From the NCBI RefSeq assembly GCF_010093595.1, contig NW_022985460.1, forward strand, positions 578,853 through 642,852: a stretch of 64,000 bases of DNA, read 5' to 3'. This stretch comes from Mytilinidion resinicola (taxonomy: Eukaryota > Ascomycota > Dothideomycetes > Mytilinidiales > Mytilinidiaceae). Below, piece after piece: positions 35,049 through 45,601 of this stretch (position 1 is its first letter; each line of letters starts with the position of its first letter). The notes under the pieces are model-generated. The model searched no databases, had not been told where the DNA came from, and worked only from the letters and a program-made list of their open reading frames with translations. Both the position numbers and the translations under genes were made by a program.

Positions 35049-37640
35049 CTAGATCATGATGTATTCCCCGTCAACGCGATCCATCGCGCTGCGCCACTTG
35101 AACGCCTGAGCCCCTAGCATGCCCTGCTCAACGCTCTGCCCGTCGCCTTCCCGCCTCTCGTCATCCTCTCGCCAAACACGCTCCAACACCTCAAGCCCGC
35201 TAAGGTTGTTGAAGAACCCGCTCTCGCGTTGAATCTCGACACACCGCTGCCGCACAATTGCCCGATGCTGCTCGTCGACGCACTCGGTCCCCGTGATGAA
35301 AAGAGGCCACAGGAGAAACTTGTTAACGCACGAGGTAACACCGATCTGCGAAATGTGATACAACCCCTGCGCAACCAGGTTTTGGATGTTGAGCGCCGAC
35401 GACGATACCGTCGGGTGTGCCAAGCGCTCCGTATACAGCAACGCCGCATACCTGAAGCTTTCGCTGATGTGCAGCAGCGCCGCTTGCGCAGGGGACAAGG
35501 CTAGCGACGATGATGTCGCACCGCAAGACTGCGGATCACTAGGCTCAAGCTCCCACTCCTGAAGCCGCGATCGTACGTCGTGCCACTCCATCCAGAAGGC
35601 GGCGCGTGGATCTTCTTCCGGAACCGAGATGCTGCCTCGCGGTGACATTGAAGCATGGCTGGGAGCGTCGCCCAAAGAAGCACCCCACCCATTGCCATCG
35701 AGGTTCTCAAGTTGCAAGGAATAGTAGTCTTTGCCACTGTTCTTCAGCTGCGGCGTTTGCGTAGGCGTCGTACTATTTTCAGGGCAAAGGTCTCGGACTG
35801 GCCGATTCTGGCTGAGCAGGTTGAGACGCCCTAGCCGGGCTATGAGCTTGAACAGCCTTCCCTCGCAACCTGAGAAATGCTCGAGAGCGCCGAGGTCTGT
35901 GGATAGGTTCATCATGTCGAGGGAATCGCCAAGGACTTGCGTTTCACGGTCATTGACCGTACTGTTCATAACGTCGAACCACGTGAAGAAGACTTCGATC
36001 CAGCCGACGAAATTGGATTGGACGCTTCGGTCCCGCAGGCTTAGTAGTTTTTGCACGCCCGCTAGTTGGGTCTTGAATTTGGAGAATCCACTGTCACAGA
36101 CGTGGAAGAGACAGAGAATGAGAAGAGTAGCAAGGACCGAGTCGTCCTTGGCGCGGATCGGGTCCGCGAGTTCGGCGTTGAGCAACGCAATGGAGGTCGA
36201 CTTGTAAACCCTCTCTTCGGGGGAAGGTTCACCGTGCAGCTCGCGCAGTTCCTCGGCTGTCATCTTGGAGTAGGCGTGGTCGGGGAGAAGGCCGGAGGAT
36301 CCATGGTCCTGCTTAAAGCCCAGCCGGTGTGCTTCAATGCCGCCTCTCATGCGAATGTTGTTCGTCGCCAGGGCGGCAATGGCGTTCATCAAGCCCTCGT
36401 TCCGCATCGCCAAATGCATCACGTGCATCCGATACGGATTCGTAGGGCCGTCAAAAGCCACGAGCACCGGGCATATAAACTTGTCGTAGTAGTCCAGCAG
36501 GTATCTCATCCGCTGGGAAAGGTGGGAAGCGGGAAAAGGATAGAGGTTCTGAGGAACGGAAGGAGTGAGCGCTGACACTTGTGTAGAAACCACACCGGAA
36601 CCATTGGAAGACGTACCCTCGGCGGGCAGATATGCGTAGCCTGGATGGGAGAATCCATGAACGCCTGCACCCATCTCCCCTTCAAAAAACACATCCGGGT
36701 AGCTCGACGACTCGTACGACCCCGCCGGTGCTGCGTTGGCCTCAACATAGTCGTGGTGGCTCTGGTCAGAGCTAATGCTAGAGTTCATGTCGTCTGTCAC
36801 GGGGTAGGAGCGAGGAGCCTCCTGGTAAAGGAGGTTCTCGCTCGAGCTCATTGGCGTGTGCTCATGCATGAGGAGGCCGTGGTAAGGGGGAATGGAGTTG
36901 TCCGCAAACGAAAAGTCCTCGGGGGTCTGGGGATATTCGCTTGGGGATGGGTAGTCACTGTCGCTGTACGCACTCAGAGAGCCCGTGGAAGCAGACAGCC
37001 CAGCGTCTTCATATGACACTGCTAATGACGTGTGTAACCTCTGGAGTGGTCCCCTGTTCAGGTGGGGGCGGCTCATTTTGCCTGAATGCGAGGTGTAGTC
37101 CAGGTGATCGCCATAGCCGGGAATGTGCCACCCCAGGTGTGACGTCGTGGGAGAGGGGATTGGAATTGGACTGGTGGCATCCAGGTGCATGAACTCTTGC
37201 GGTGGTGGGTATGAGACTGGGCTTGCCGGTGATTGAGAGCGCTGCATGTTTAGAGTCCGCTGGGCATCGGCCTTGGAGGTCGGGCGGTTTGACGCAGCCT
37301 TGTCCGAGCTGGTTTGGGTCTTCGAGTCCCGGGCATTGCTGGTTTGGGAGGGGGTCTGCACAACAGGCGTCGACAGACCACGGAGCTTCCCTCTGCTTGC
37401 AACTCCCACCCCCCAGGTCAAGGTGGTGCGGTAGCCAGAGCACTCCTTCCCCAGGTCGATACAGGGCCCGCAGTACGGACGCTTGCGGTCACATTTCGTC
37501 TGGGCCTTCCGACAGGCGTGGCAGTCCTCGGCAGCTCCCGTGGCCGGCGCTCTCCTGCGACGCTTTCGGGGCGCGGTGGTGTTGGCGGACTCGGGTTTCT
37601 GAGGCTCGACGGCGCGAGTTGCTGATGACGACATGGCCAT
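35049..37640 (-). CDS. Zn2Cys6 fungal transcription factor
   Basis: One frame of 863 residues with no intron needed. The DNA-binding Zn2Cys6 cluster is near residues 40-67: CHACRKAQTKCDRKRPYC then CIDLGKEC, all six cysteines present, preceded by a basic stretch RKRRRRAP. It continues YRTTLTWGVGVASRGKLRG, a conserved extension seen in one subgroup of fungal C6 regulators. A long Ser/Pro-rich linker follows. The C-terminal ~450 residues (from about FPASHLSQRMRYLLDYYDKF) are helical and fit the fungal-specific transcription factor domain 2 type. The frame is open upstream to 37,868, but the ATG at 37,640 (MAMSSSATRAV) gives the usual short N-terminus. Target genes are unknown; it does not sit beside an obvious biosynthetic cluster. 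Confidence 0.85.
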   Translation of the reverse strand: MAMSSSATRAVEPQKPESANTTAPRKRRRRAPATGAAEDCHACRKAQTKCDRKRPYCGPCIDLGKECSGYRTTLTWGVGVASRGKLRGLSTPVVQTPSQTSNARDSKTQTSSDKAASNRPTSKADAQRTLNMQRSQSPASPVSYPPPQEFMHLDATSPIPIPSPTTSHLGWHIPGYGDHLDYTSHSGKMSRPHLNRGPLQRLHTSLAVSYEDAGLSASTGSLSAYSDSDYPSPSEYPQTPEDFSFADNSIPPYHGLLMHEHTPMSSSENLLYQEAPRSYPVTDDMNSSISSDQSHHDYVEANAAPAGSYESSSYPDVFFEGEMGAGVHGFSHPGYAYLPAEGTSSNGSGVVSTQVSALTPSVPQNLYPFPASHLSQRMRYLLDYYDKFICPVLVAFDGPTNPYRMHVMHLAMRNEGLMNAIAALATNNIRMRGGIEAHRLGFKQDHGSSGLLPDHAYSKMTAEELRELHGEPSPEERVYKSTSIALLNAELADPIRAKDDSVLATLLILCLFHVCDSGFSKFKTQLAGVQKLLSLRDRSVQSNFVGWIEVFFTWFDVMNSTVNDRETQVLGDSLDMMNLSTDLGALEHFSGCEGRLFKLIARLGRLNLLSQNRPVRDLCPENSTTPTQTPQLKNSGKDYYSLQLENLDGNGWGASLGDAPSHASMSPRGSISVPEEDPRAAFWMEWHDVRSRLQEWELEPSDPQSCGATSSSLALSPAQAALLHISESFRYAALLYTERLAHPTVSSSALNIQNLVAQGLYHISQIGVTSCVNKFLLWPLFITGTECVDEQHRAIVRQRCVEIQRESGFFNNLSGLEVLERVWREDDERREGDGQSVEQGMLGAQAFKWRSAMDRVDGEYIMI

Positions 37641-38002
37641 GGTGGAGTATGTATAAGAGGATGGGGTTGCAATTATAGCATCGGCAGAGCAACGGAGCAG
37701 ACGGACGACGGAGCAGAATAAACAAAGAGACGAGGGGCAAGCACGCTGTATGGGAGAGGTCAACTGCGAGCCGCTGCGGGCATTATAGATGTGGAGCTGG
37801 TTGGTCCGAGTGAGATAAGATGCAAGCGGGTGGCCAGGGGAGCTGATATGCCAAGGGGTTGCATCCAAGATGCCGCGGCAGGATGCATGGATATATTAAA
37901 AGACTGAGGGGGGTGCCCAGGTAGGAGAGGACGCGCCTGGTGACGCTTGGCCGCTTGCAGGTCGTGGTGAAGTGCGAGGCTCCGTCCTGGCGCGCCGCTG
38001 GA

Positions 38003-38057
38003 TTGCTGCTGGCCTGCTGCTGGCCTGCTGCTGGCCTGCTGCTTGCCTGCTGCTGGG
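38003..38057. repeat. 11 base tandem repeat, five units
   Basis: Five consecutive 11 base units of the form ctgctgctggc with single-base variants in the first, fourth and fifth units. It lies about 360 bases upstream of the Zn2Cys6 gene start, in its likely promoter. An 11 base unit is not a multiple of three, consistent with non-coding DNA. Confidence 0.85.
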
Positions 38058-40091
38058 CTCGTCCTGTGGCGTGAAGGCCGCTCGAGGACACCCCACACGC
38101 GCAACGAATGGCGCCTCGGGACTTGGAGCGCAAGCTCCAAGGTTACATCGCTCTCCGTGCTCGCCCCGACCGCGATGCAGGCCAAGCCGATGCGATGCGC
38201 AGGCTGCCCGAGCGCCACTCCCACCCGCCGAATCAGCGCCCGCCGCCGCCCTGTCTGCGCCGGCCATGGCGCGGTGATCCAGCGGCCGCTATTTCGGAGC
38301 GCACAACGGCCAGCAAACGAGTGGGCGGCCTGCCGTGCCCCGGACCAGCAGCGTGCAGTGCGACGGCCATGGCCCCGGCATGCCGACACCCCTGGGCCGT
38401 CGAGGGCGCCTGGTCGGCGAGCTTGCTGGTGCTGGCGAGGCCGAGAAGGGTGGTGCGGAGCCGACCGGCGCAGGCAATAAGGTTGGCCTGTGGGCGGGGC
38501 GCATGCAATCGAAGCCGTTAGAGGCTGCACCGAACCTGTGTAGAAAGCCATCGCCGCCTTCTAGTCGCCTTCCAAAAGCCCAAGCTCTTTAGCCCCGCGC
38601 TTGGCTCCACCGCCGCGCCCAGCGCCTGAGGTCCCGTCCACTGCCTCCCTCGACGCCCTCCCTCGCGCAAGGCGGCATGGCGATAGGAACAGTACGTACA
38701 GTACGTCGAGGCCAAAACGCGGCCGCTCGCTCGCCTTCCCCGCAGCGCGTTGTCGTCGCCGCACGCTTCTCGAGGCTGTCACAGGTCCCCTCGAAATTGA
38801 TCGAGTCGCCGCGTCTGGGGTACCGCCGCCGCTCGAGAGCAGTTCGCGCCATGACAGGAGGGGAGCAGCGCACACGAGACCCACTCGCCACCCTGCCAAT
38901 TTGGCCCTGCTGCGTCCGTCGGCGTGGTTGGTGAGGAGGGGCAGATGAGGTGTCTGCTGTTGGCGCTGGAATCTCTGCGTGCGCGAATCCTCTGCGTCTC
39001 CCGCCTGTTGCTGCGCAGCCCCCTTGGCGTACCGCTGTGCTGGGTGCGGTCGCGATAACGCCATGCGCAGCCAGATATGACCACCCACCCCCACGACGCT
39101 GAGACTGGACAGCTTGGTCAGTTGGTAGGGCCGTCTGCGAGCACTGAGCGCCCTCGTCCTCCAGCACTCATTCGCAGCCCGTCCAGTCGCAAGAGCGCAC
39201 GTCCGAAGGCACCGCCAGCGCGCGAGGGACGCTGGCCTGGCGGTGCCAGCGTCGCCATCTTCGTGGAGCAGGCTGATGATCATGCAGGCGTTGCCTGACC
39301 GCCTGCTCGCTCGCTCTGCTCTGCATGACGCCTCTCGCAGCCGCTAGCGTGCTTGTCCGCGCCTCCGAGCAGCTGCAGACCGCATGCACCGCTGGCGCAA
39401 CTCCCGAGCCGTCGCCATCTTGCAAATTCTGAGCCGCCTGCTGTCCGTCCGGCCCAGGTTGCGGGCCGTGTCCAAGCCCTTCGTCTGCTCAAACACCGCG
39501 CGCCTGCACCGCCGACCGAGGAGCTGCGCTGCGTCTTGCTTGTGAAAGTGCGTGCCCAGTGCGTATCGTGGGTGGGGCATGGTGTTGAGTGCGGACGGGG
39601 CTGTGGAGACCTTCGCAGAATGCTCCAGCCGGGCCGGGGATCCCTTCGCCGATTCATGTGTGCCTGAGCCCTGGAAGCACTGGAAGCGTTCTGGTGTTCT
39701 TCTAGACGCTGCGGGGTGAGATTCGGGCAAGGTATCTGGGCCTATCACACCGACACCTGCCTCGGACACCACACCATTCGCCTCCCACGCCTGACCATTC
39801 TCACGACAACTGGCCGAAGCTTCAGCAAGCATTGCCAAGTTAGCCCCAGCACCCTGCTGTTGATAGCGCCCATCCTAGCAGAACGGTTCGGCCGATACGT
39901 TAGCAACTTAGCTGTTGTGAGAGCTTCGTGTTGTGACCGGAGAGCTCTGGTCCGGCGCGTGGAATCCAACCACTCCAGTCTCCCTCAAACAGCCCTCTTG
40001 ACGCAACGCACTGGCTCGCAGGCCGTAAAGCGCGTTCGAAAACAGAGTCGAGACATACCTGCTACCCTGGTGGACATCCGGAGGGCTGGGC

Positions 40092-40119
40092 GGAAGGCTG
40101 GGCTACATACCAGCCTTCC
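40092..40119. repeat. Perfect 10 base inverted repeat with 8 base loop
   Basis: The arms ggaaggctgg and ccagccttcc are exact reverse complements around gctacata. No T-tract or flanking gene marks it as a terminator. It is a hairpin in gene-free DNA of unknown meaning. Confidence 0.7.
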
Positions 40120-42071
40120 CGCATCACCCTGGCTACCGCCATGTCTGCAAAGTGGCCCCAGATGCCCATCTGGATCCACCTCTTCTGCATTCTGCAAAGC
40201 CGTCACTGGGGATCGGATTCACACCGCTTATAGTCGGTCATGGCGCCTGGCTTTCAGATGGACCGGTCCCCGGGCCCTCGTATTGCCGGCTCTGCTGAAG
40301 TTCAACAGAAGTTCTTCCGGCTAGAAAGGTACGTTCGCGACTATGTTAGTGAGCTGCAGAAGTCAGCTTCTGCTATGTCGTGTGCATTTCCGGATGTGCC
40401 GGCGGAGTAGGCGGAGACGTGTGTAGTCAAGTGAGCGCCCTTTGAAAGGCTGTGGAGAGCGCCCCGGGGAATCATGCTGTTAAAGTTAAAACTTCGACGG
40501 AGTTGTGGTGGTGGGGCTTCATTTTTTCCATACCACGTGACGAGATTGGTCGTGGACATAAATTGGGCGGCAACCGACGCTATGACGAGGTTATCGACGC
40601 TCCAACGGTAACGTCAGTAGCCGTTGCGCTAAACAGCTCGAGGATCAAGCTTGTTCTGCAGGTAGGTCAGCAGTCATGGGCAAAGCATCGCGCTCGTGCT
40701 CTCTTGGCAGGCGGGGACGCTTCATGGTTGTGCTCTGTAATTCGCGCAGTAGTTCAATGGTAGTACACAAGACGACTCGGCCCTTCTCGAGTGAAGCAGT
40801 TGCTGTTGTGCCCGTGAGGTGACGATGAGGCCGAACGTCCTTTGGCACATAGCCAGTTGGGAAGGTCGTCGTGCTCCTGCTGTGCCCGCATGCAGCGTGT
40901 TGCTAGTTGACTCGGTTCGGGACTCGCCGAGCGGGTGTTGATAGCCACGAGGACAGACGCCAGATGGAAGCGGTGACAGTGCAACGTATGTTGATGGATT
41001 GGAGGGACGAGGTGGTGGTGAAGATGCCCTCGTCGAGACGACTAAGGGATTGTCAAAATCTCTCGCAGGGTCAATCGCGCTTACCTACTCTGTGCTAGAA
41101 CTACCGATAACGTCGCAGGGCTTGACGATGGCCTGGCTCCCAATTTCAACTACATCCCCATCCTCCACGCTCAGTCTTTTCCCCTCCAGAGCATGTGTTG
41201 CTGTAACCGCCTGTACACATCCTCAAGTATACTTGTGCTGCTGCAGCGAAGACATCTAGCAGGCACTCCGGTCCACCCTATAACGGACGAACACGCCCAC
41301 GCACCAGACCAGCGAACCGTGGACCTCAGCTGCTTTGTTACTCGGTAGGCTCAGCTGTCAATACCTGCTTACCGATGCGTGCCTCATTGCGCGTTCTGTA
41401 ATGGCGGTAAGCATGTATTCATCCGGAGAGTGATAGGCCTGGTGGGTTGGCCTGGCCGCAACCGAACCCCGCAACCCGATGAATTGAGCATCGGGCAACC
41501 ACTGAAAAGAACGGTTCCAGACAGAAATGGGCCCCATTTTCTGCTATCGCAAGGTCAATCGACTAAGAAGAACGTCTTCACTTTTGCTGGTCTTTTCATA
41601 TAGGCTAAGCAGCTAGATATGGTAATGAAGCTGTTCTCAGGGTCTTCCAAATATTCGTCTCCTACAACTCCAACTTCTTCATCAAGTCAATGTTGTTCAA
41701 CTGAATTCGTCCACATCTTTTCGCCGTCAACTGCTGACGGCTGGTCTCTCACCCGATATGGATACGCCCCAGCAGCCCTATGCAATCCGGTCTCGTTAAC
41801 ACTAAGCCTCTTATCGGGGACTTCCCAAAGAGGCTGGCGAGCCGGCCGCCTCATGCTCTTTCCAGTGCCTCAAAAACTTCACGCTTCTGAATCGCCGCAT
41901 CGTTTGGCTGGATGCACATACGGCCCAAGATGTTGCCTAACCTGAGGAAGAAAGATTTGCCATCTTTCGGCATACCGAAGGTAAGTAGGGGGAGTCGGCA
42001 TTCCGAGAATATCTTGCGTCGACCCTCAGCTGGCCCTCCCCGTGTGTGGCGCAGTTGATACTTATGTCTAT

Positions 42072-42078
42072 TATAAAA
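42072..42078 (+). promoter_or_regulatory. TATA box candidate for the 52-residue protein gene
   Basis: TATAAAA lies 124 bases before the ATG at 42,202, followed by CT-rich sequence. Position and sequence fit a fungal TATA element. Confidence 0.45.
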
Positions 42079-42201
42079 AGAAGTGCTTGTGACTGCTTTC
42101 CGTGTTGACTCTTCAAACCTGCCCCTTTCAGTTTCTGAGAACTCATCACAAAACACAATACTCTCTAACTATACGCTTCCTACATCCTCGAGCAAGTCAA
42201 C

Positions 42202-42416
42202 ATGAGTGGGGAAGGTGACAGCAGCGGTGGCGGAGGGTACAACAAGTACTCTTGCTGCTACCGGATTGAGTTCAACTGTCCCGAATTTGTTTGGCAGAAT
42301 GGCGATGCATGTGGTGCATGCTTGGTAAGTCGGCATACACGCGTAATACTTCCATATACTGACTATCTTGGGGATTTCAGGCCAAAGGTCGACCATCGAA
42401 GCGAGAGACCGAATAA
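42202..42416 (+). CDS. Small cysteine-rich protein, 52 residues
   Basis: Two exons, 42202-42324 and 42381-42416, joined over a 56 base intron with canonical ends (GTAAGT...TTTCAG), phase 0. The product has a glycine/serine-rich start (MSGEGDSSGGGGYNKY), a core with five cysteines (SCCYRIEFNCPEFVWQNGD, then ACGACLAKGR) and a basic end PSKRETE. The C-C-x(7)-C...N-G-x2-C-x2-C spacing suggests a small zinc-binding or disulfide-bonded knuckle. No signal peptide is present, so a cytoplasmic or nuclear role is more likely than secretion. I do not recognise a named family. Support is the intron, a TATA box at the right distance and the good start context caacATGa. It lies alone in the accessory tract. 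Confidence 0.6.
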
Positions 42417-44614
42417 GTATTCGGGTTTCCTCCCGTCGGCGTGCCTATCATTGGGAATGGGCGGGCCCACTACGTTCTAGGTCAGGACGCTGACCACGAA
42501 TTTGGAGAGAATGGCGACGACGAGTGTGTGGAATACTACGTATAGTAGTCTTCTCGCCTATTCCGATGCCAAAGGGAGAGTTTGCAGAGAACCTGGCCGC
42601 AATTTTCTTTCATTTACCAGCGGGTGGCGGCAACCTTCCTTCATTTACAGCAGGCGACGGTATCATCCCTCATTTCCCAGCGAGTGGCGGCAAACTTCAT
42701 TTAATTACCAGCAGGCGGCAGAATCATCCCTCATTTCCCAGCAGGCGGTAGCAATCAAATTTTGCTTTCCGTTCCAGCTCCACACACCACGCAGTGAAGA
42801 CTCTCGACTATGGCAAATTGCGTCCAGCTGCGGCACATGACGAAGGACTCATGTAGGGTCCATGCAGGTATTACCCGGATGGTGCTTGTCCTTTTCCCCG
42901 TCGCACGAAACTTGCATGAAGGCATGCCTCATCTGCACGATATAGCGCCATCTGCTTGTCCGCGGCAGTCTCGGCCGCTTTGGGTCGTATCTCCTTCGAT
43001 ACAGAACAAGGTCAAAAGTCTCTGCGGCAATATTGCCGCTCAGCATTGTCGATCTACCCGATCCACCAGTCACAGTCTGAACCATTTCACTGCGCAAACC
43101 AATTAGGTGTGGTGGCTTCCGCGCTTTCATCCAAGTGGTCTCTTCATACGCCTCCCTTCGCCTCATTTCAAGAAATAAGCCGACCTGCACGATTATGCAT
43201 GCACGCTAAAACAAGCTCATCCTTGAGCTCGCCTTACGCATGGCCCATGCAGCCTACACCTCAGAGCACTCTGAGTGGGAAATAATGCTAGCTTATTTCG
43301 GAAAATCCACCTCAATATTCTTGGGTTCCACGAATAAACTTCGAGGTTCAACCTGCCATAAATTTTACCTTGCTGATCTTACCCACCCCAGGCCGATGCT
43401 GACGACGAACTGGGCCACTTTTCTTCAAAGATCCCCCGGAGCCACAGTGCTCCATGCCTGTTTGAACAACTGTACAGAAATACCTCCATGCGTTGAAGTG
43501 GCACAGCTGTGAACTTCGCGCCTAGTGGCGCGGATGCCATTCCGAGGAGCTTCCTCCGAGATAGCACGCGCACAACCCTTGGAAAGCTCTCTCACCTGTT
43601 CCGCGTATTTGTCATTGGGGAATAAGGCCTCTCTGATCTGCGGAGCCAAATTTTTCTCACAGGTTGCGTGATGCGTAGTCTACATCGATAAGCTGATATT
43701 CGCGTTTTGGTTTACCGCGTTTGCCGCCGAAACTAGCGAGCTTGTGCATGCCGCTGACAGCTTCCAGGGATAATTGGCCTTGGTGTATTGTACGGTTTTG
43801 TCGACCCGTTGCAGAGTGGCCACATCGAGCCTGAAATCGATATCCACTGCCAAGTCAAACCAGGCCCAGGGGTTTAGTCTTCCATGGCCTATGTCCTTCC
43901 CACAGCATGTTTTTTACCCAGTAACATCCGGGACATCAGCAACATTTCTCTGGCTGTCTTGACTTTGGGTTGCTGATACGCTATTCAACCGGATGTAGTT
44001 CTCCACATCGACTTTAAAGATTGCCGTATGTTTCAGAGAGGCAGGGGTCTTTCAACTAGCCCTCGTATGCCTACACATGCCCACTGGAGTATCTGCGTCC
44101 TACCTTTCATTTCTGGAGACGCATTGAAGCACATGACTAAATACTGAGGCAGTGTGTTAATGTGAGCGAATATTGGTGAGGAATAGGCGTAGTCAGCACC
44201 AACGTCTTCAATTTTTACTTTGTGACGTTCTCCCCCATCTTCCCCATACAATCTATTGCCGTATGTTCCAGGATCTAGTGTGTACGATGGTGATGAAGGC
44301 CGTTCTTGGGCTAGAGAACATCTCAGGCTAGAGAACGGCAATACCAGGAGCGATCATGGCCACCGAGCGAGAAATGTGTGATCCTGCGGAATACAGTGCT
44401 TTGCCACAAGTTTGGTGCACATTCGTCTACCACTACTTGAGGTGGCTCCGCCCGCTTTAAAATTCCAGATAGGATGTAGAAGTTGTTGTGGTAGAGATTG
44501 GGATGCCTCTTGACTTACTCGTTACCTCGCAATTAGGCTATCCCTGACAGTGGTATCGAGCGAGCAAGAGTCGTGCTCAAGGATTACTAATTTGGATACC
44601 CAGACTTGGCTTAC
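42417..44614. other. Gene-poor accessory region
   Basis: No supported gene. It contains a ~28-32 base minisatellite at its left end. The remainder, up to the first clear copy of the 150-200 base repeat family, has only short open frames on both strands without recognisable content. A degenerate relative of that family may start near 44,375. Confidence 0.4.
42611..42751. repeat. Minisatellite with 28-32 base units, about five copies
   Basis: Five imperfect units, each beginning catttaccagc or catttcccagc (one starts attaccagc) followed by a gg(t/c)ggcgg-like core and a caac/atcat spacer. Starts are at about 42,611, 42,642, 42,671, 42,703 and 42,732. Alternate units share spacer type (atcatccct against caa/act), suggesting that a two-unit block was duplicated. 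Confidence 0.75.
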
Positions 44615-44770
44615 TACAATGCCTCATCATTGAAATCTGTACACTCGTTTACCGCTGCGTGAGGAGCTTCATAGTATTTTCAGCATTCCGAATAAGAGAG
44701 AAGTTCGGTATCTTAGACAACTAGGAAACTCGTGAAGCTACCCCAGACAGCGCCAGCAGGGAGTACGCAG
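44615..44770 (+). repeat. Local repeat family, copy A
   Basis: Begins tacaatgcctcatcattg; shares with copies C and E the core cactcgtttacc, gaggagcttcata, attttcagcatt, gacaactag and cagacagcgc. It lacks the distal segment that C and E carry. Confidence 0.75.
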
Positions 44771-44820
44771 AAGGGATATCACGTGCAGAATCAGCGGTAA
44801 CCTTGGCAGGACGTGGTAGC

Positions 44821-44964
44821 TACAATGCCTCGTCACAGAAATCCGTACACTTGTTCACTGCTGCATGAGATGCCCCGGAAAGCTTATTGGATGTTCCAAT
44901 CAACAAAGTTCAGACATTAAGAAGGCGTTGAGGAGCTTCAGACAGCGGCAGACAAGTGTACACA
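44821..44964 (+). repeat. Local repeat family, copy B (diverged)
   Basis: Begins tacaatgcctcgtcacag, then ccgtacacttgttcactgc. The middle is rearranged or replaced before gaggagcttcagacagcgg and gtgtacacag restore similarity to the family. Confidence 0.6.
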
Positions 44965-45024
44965 GATCTGTGGCGAGCTATCATGCCTCAGATCTGTGAT
45001 GACCTGATTGCTCATTGGCGTTCA

Positions 45025-45219
45025 TACGATGCCTCGTCATAGAAGTCCATACACTCGTTTACCACTGCTTGAGGAGCTTCATATTATTTTCAGCATTTTC
45101 AATGAGAGAAATTCGGCATTTTGGACAACTAGGAGACTCGCGAGGCTATCCAGACAGCGTCAACAGGGTGTACGTAAATTGGAATTCTGTCTACTGCCCC
45201 CGGTTTCTATTAGTACGTT
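45025..45219 (+). repeat. Local repeat family, copy C: left arm of the inverted pair
   Basis: Full-length copy of about 195 bases starting atacgatgcctcgtcatag. Its last 23 bases (45,197-45,219, core ggtttctattagtacgtt) are the exact reverse complement of 47,652-47,674 in copy E. It lies about 380 bases before the start of the repeat-domain gene. Confidence 0.8.
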
Positions 45220-45278
45220 GTGGCCCTACAAATAGTAGTAGAAAGGCGTACGGATACCTTTGGCAAAGCACTGTACAG

Positions 45279-45429
45279 TGCTTTGTTATGGAGATTCTTA
45301 CACTTTCCTGCCACTGTTTGTGGTGCTTCATGATGTTTTCAGGGTACCGAATCAGATGAAAGCCCAGCGTTTTGAACAGCTGGGAAACTTGCGAGGCCAC
45401 CTCAGCCAGCGCCAGAGAAGTGTACGCCT
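45279..45429 (+). repeat. Local repeat family, copy D
   Basis: About 150 bases, with cctgccactgtttgtggtg, cttcatgatgttttcaggg and agcgccagagaagtgtacg. Read on the minus strand this copy is open and encodes LAEVASQVSQLFKTLGFHLI within a 154-codon frame (45,191-45,655), whereas the matching strand of C, A and E is interrupted. The family may therefore descend from a coding segment. Confidence 0.6.
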
Positions 45430-45601
45430 TGAACATTGTCGTCTGGTGTCGAAGCAGGCGCATTGTTCCCGCACTTGCTTTCATAAGCTCATATGCGGTT
45501 TCCGCCCTCCTGCTCAGGTATGCCTCTTCGTTCCAAATACAACCAACTCTAGTTCCATAACTATCTTCATCACAAACACTATCGTTGTTACATCTTTCAC
45601 C

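Larger units (their letters stand above)
37641..42071. other. Long gene-poor region
   Basis: About 4.4 kb without a supported gene. 37.9-39.7 kb is strongly GC-rich with long overlapping open frames on both strands (up to 263 codons at 37,760-38,551 minus and 240 at 38,561-39,283 minus), but their proteins are compositionally biased (Arg, Ala, Pro) and show no domain, so I read them as chance frames. An 11 base minisatellite, a perfect hairpin and a tRNA-like scrap near 40,750 are the only structures noted. Base composition falls towards average after 40 kb. Confidence 0.45.

Noticed and set aside
37760..39283. Long overlapping open frames on both strands (up to 263 codons)
   Set aside because: The stretch is strongly GC-rich, which makes stop codons rare; the proteins are Arg/Ala/Pro-biased, overlap each other in several frames and show no domain.
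40745..40800. tRNA-like phrase gcgcagtagttcaatggtag
   Set aside because: It resembles the start and D-arm of a glycine tRNA, but no matching anticodon arm, T-arm (ggttcga) or acceptor pairing follows.
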